Below, in pieces: positions 5,511 through 6,428 of a stretch of 6,428 bases of DNA (within the stretch, counting starts at the first letter, position 1; the number at the start of each line of letters is the position of its first letter). The stretch spans positions 1 to 6,428 of the forward strand of contig JACEST010000115.1 in NCBI GenBank assembly GCA_013911715.1, given 5' to 3'. The DNA comes from Sphingopyxis sp. Lineage in GTDB: Bacteria > Pseudomonadota > Alphaproteobacteria > Sphingomonadales > Sphingomonadaceae. Position numbers and translations under genes: made by a program. The notes beneath the pieces are model-generated. The model was not told where the DNA came from. It made no database searches and worked only from the letters and a program-made list of their open reading frames with translations.

Positions 5511-5594
5511 CCCGCTCGCCTCGAGCGAAGTCGAGAGGCCCGTCGGAATGGAGCTATGCCGATGGGTGTCTCGACTTCGCTCGACACGAACGGA
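5511..5594. repeat. 84-nt REP-like inverted-repeat element, copy B, in the fmt-truA gap
   Basis: The right arm (5569-5594) is identical to that of copy A over all 26 nt. The left arm (5511-5536) matches copy A at 23 of 26, the three changes all being T to C. The spacer (5537-5568) is again 32 nt and matches at 24 of 32. The inner stem TCGG (5543-5546) with CCGA (5559-5562) sits at the same offset and pairs perfectly. On the minus-strand mRNA the three left-arm changes become G-U pairs, so the stem stays closed in the fmt-truA transcript. The element begins 6 nt past the fmt stop and ends next to the truA ribosome site, so it is transcribed inside the operon. Confidence 0.9.
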
Positions 5595-5600
5595 ATTTCT

Positions 5601-6428
5601 CTAGATTAGCCTTAATCCGGCTGGAACAGCCCGTCCGCGCAGCAATTCCTCGGCGCTCATTGCGGGCTTTCCGGCGCGTTGGATGCGGGTGACGCGCACT
5701 GCGCCCGGATTGCAGGCGATGGTGAGGCGGTCATCGAGCGCGACCCCTGGCGGCATCCCTGGCAGCACGTCGGCGGGCGGCACGACTTCGGCGGCGAGCA
5801 GTTTGTAGCGTTCGCCATCGAGCGCGAACCATGCCCCCGGCGCAGGATTGAAGGCGCGGACGGCGCGTTCGACCTGCACCGCGCTCAAGTGGAAGTCGAG
5901 CTGCGCTTCGCTCTTGTCGATCTTGGGGGCATAGAGCGCGCCCTCGTTTGGCTGCGGTTCGGGCGGGTAGGCGGCGAGGTCGCCCAGCACCTGCACCATC
6001 AACGCCGCGCCCATGTCGGCGAGTTCGCCCGTCAGCTCGCCCGCGGTCTTACCCGCGACCGGCGTGCGCCCGACGAGGCGCATCCCGCCGGTGTCGAGGC
6101 CCGCGTCCATCTGCATGATCGTCACGCCGGTTTCGCTGTCGCCCGCAAGGATAGCCCGCTGCACCGGCGCCGCCCCGCGCCAGCGCGGCAGGATGCTGCC
6201 ATGGACGTTGACGCAGCCGTGGGTGGGGGCACCCAACACCGCCTGCGGCAGGATCAGGCCATAGGCGGCGACCACGGCGACATCGGAGTTCAATGCCGCT
6301 AATTCGGCCTGCGCTTCGGCGCTTTTAAGGCTGGCCGGGGTGCGGACCGGCAAGCCATGCGCCTCGGCCCAATCATGCACTGCGCTCTGCTGCAATTTCT
6401 TGCCGCGCTGCGCCGGGCGGGGGGGCTG
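5601..6428 (-). CDS. fmt: Methionyl-tRNA formyltransferase Fmt (N-terminus beyond window)
   Basis: Fmt transfers a formyl group from 10-formyltetrahydrofolate to methionyl-initiator tRNA, needed for normal bacterial translation initiation. The visible 275 residues run from the window edge to TAG at 5601-5603. The first residues, QPPRPAQRGKK, match the family's substrate-binding loop (RPAGRGKK in E. coli, with Gln here for Gly), so only about 30-35 N-terminal residues are missing and the full length would be near 307. The catalytic core is intact: NVHGSILPRWRGAAPVQ carries Asn74 and His76 of the visible part, and MDAGLDTGGM carries Asp112, with the same spacing as Asn106, His108 and Asp144 of E. 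coli. The C-terminal OB-fold domain occupies roughly the last 95 residues. An internal TTG at 6395 is not the start, since conserved sequence continues upstream of it. truA follows on the same strand after element B. Confidence 0.97.
   Translation of the reverse strand, partial: QPPRPAQRGKKLQQSAVHDWAEAHGLPVRTPASLKSAEAQAELAALNSDVAVVAAYGLILPQAVLGAPTHGCVNVHGSILPRWRGAAPVQRAILAGDSETGVTIMQMDAGLDTGGMRLVGRTPVAGKTAGELTGELADMGAALMVQVLGDLAAYPPEPQPNEGALYAPKIDKSEAQLDFHLSAVQVERAVRAFNPAPGAWFALDGERYKLLAAEVVPPADVLPGMPPGVALDDRLTIACNPGAVRVTRIQRAGKPAMSAEELLRGRAVPAGLRLI

Noticed and set aside
337..5594. CRISPR array or insertion sequence suggested by the repeated inverted repeats
   Set aside because: There are only two copies about 5 kb apart with no unique-spacer array, no cas gene and no transposase in the window.
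4915..5604. 229-codon plus-strand open frame opposite truA
   Set aside because: It is antisense to all the TruA signature motifs and shows no domain of its own.
5679..6302. 207-codon plus-strand open frame opposite fmt
   Set aside because: It is antisense to the Fmt catalytic core, with no ribosome site or recognisable domain.
6393..6395. TTG at 6395 (minus strand) as the fmt start
   Set aside because: Conserved Fmt sequence (QPPRPAQRGKK) continues in frame to the window edge, so the gene is truncated by the window and does not start here.

Overview
The window is GC-rich DNA from an alphaproteobacterium. It is most likely a sphingomonad (Sphingopyxis/Sphingomonas type). The evidence is a PEPxxWA-CTERM protein, a thiL-hppA gene pair, an fmt-truA pair, a CdnL-type CarD protein, and GC-rich inverted-repeat elements of a kind I recall from sphingomonad genomes. 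The genus is inferred from gene content and style, not from a marker gene.

Layout, left to right. Positions 1-335 (+) hold the 3' end of thiL (thiamine-monophosphate kinase). Positions 336-613 are intergenic and hold an 84-nt inverted-repeat element (A, 337-420), a second imperfect hairpin and a weak promoter candidate. Positions 614-2734 (+) encode a complete membrane-bound proton-pumping pyrophosphatase (HppA) with the K+-independent signature, followed by a strong hairpin. Positions 2936-3649 (+) encode a small secreted PEPxxWA-CTERM protein in its own transcription unit, bounded by terminators on both sides. Positions 3705-4071 are a 367-nt gene-free region, read here as the carD promoter and leader: an extended -10 box, a dyad over the -35 zone and a leader hairpin. 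Positions 4072-4599 (+) encode a CarD/CdnL RNA-polymerase-binding regulator. A terminator and a perfect 25-bp inverted repeat (C, 4661-4752) separate it from the convergent minus-strand genes. These are truA (4762-5499, tRNA pseudouridine synthase A) and the 5'-truncated fmt (5601-6428, methionyl-tRNA formyltransferase). A second copy of the 84-nt element (B, 5511-5594) lies in the fmt-truA gap.

The genes are mostly housekeeping: thiamine diphosphate synthesis, PPi-driven proton pumping, transcription initiation, initiator-tRNA formylation and tRNA modification. The PEP-CTERM protein is the one accessory-looking gene. I see no mobile-element genes, CRISPR array, tRNA, rRNA, toxin or defence gene, and no new multi-gene system. 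The most interesting material is non-coding: the two matched 84-nt elements, whose sequence differences keep RNA pairing on the transcribed strand of each host unit; the unrelated but similarly built element C; and the structured carD upstream region.
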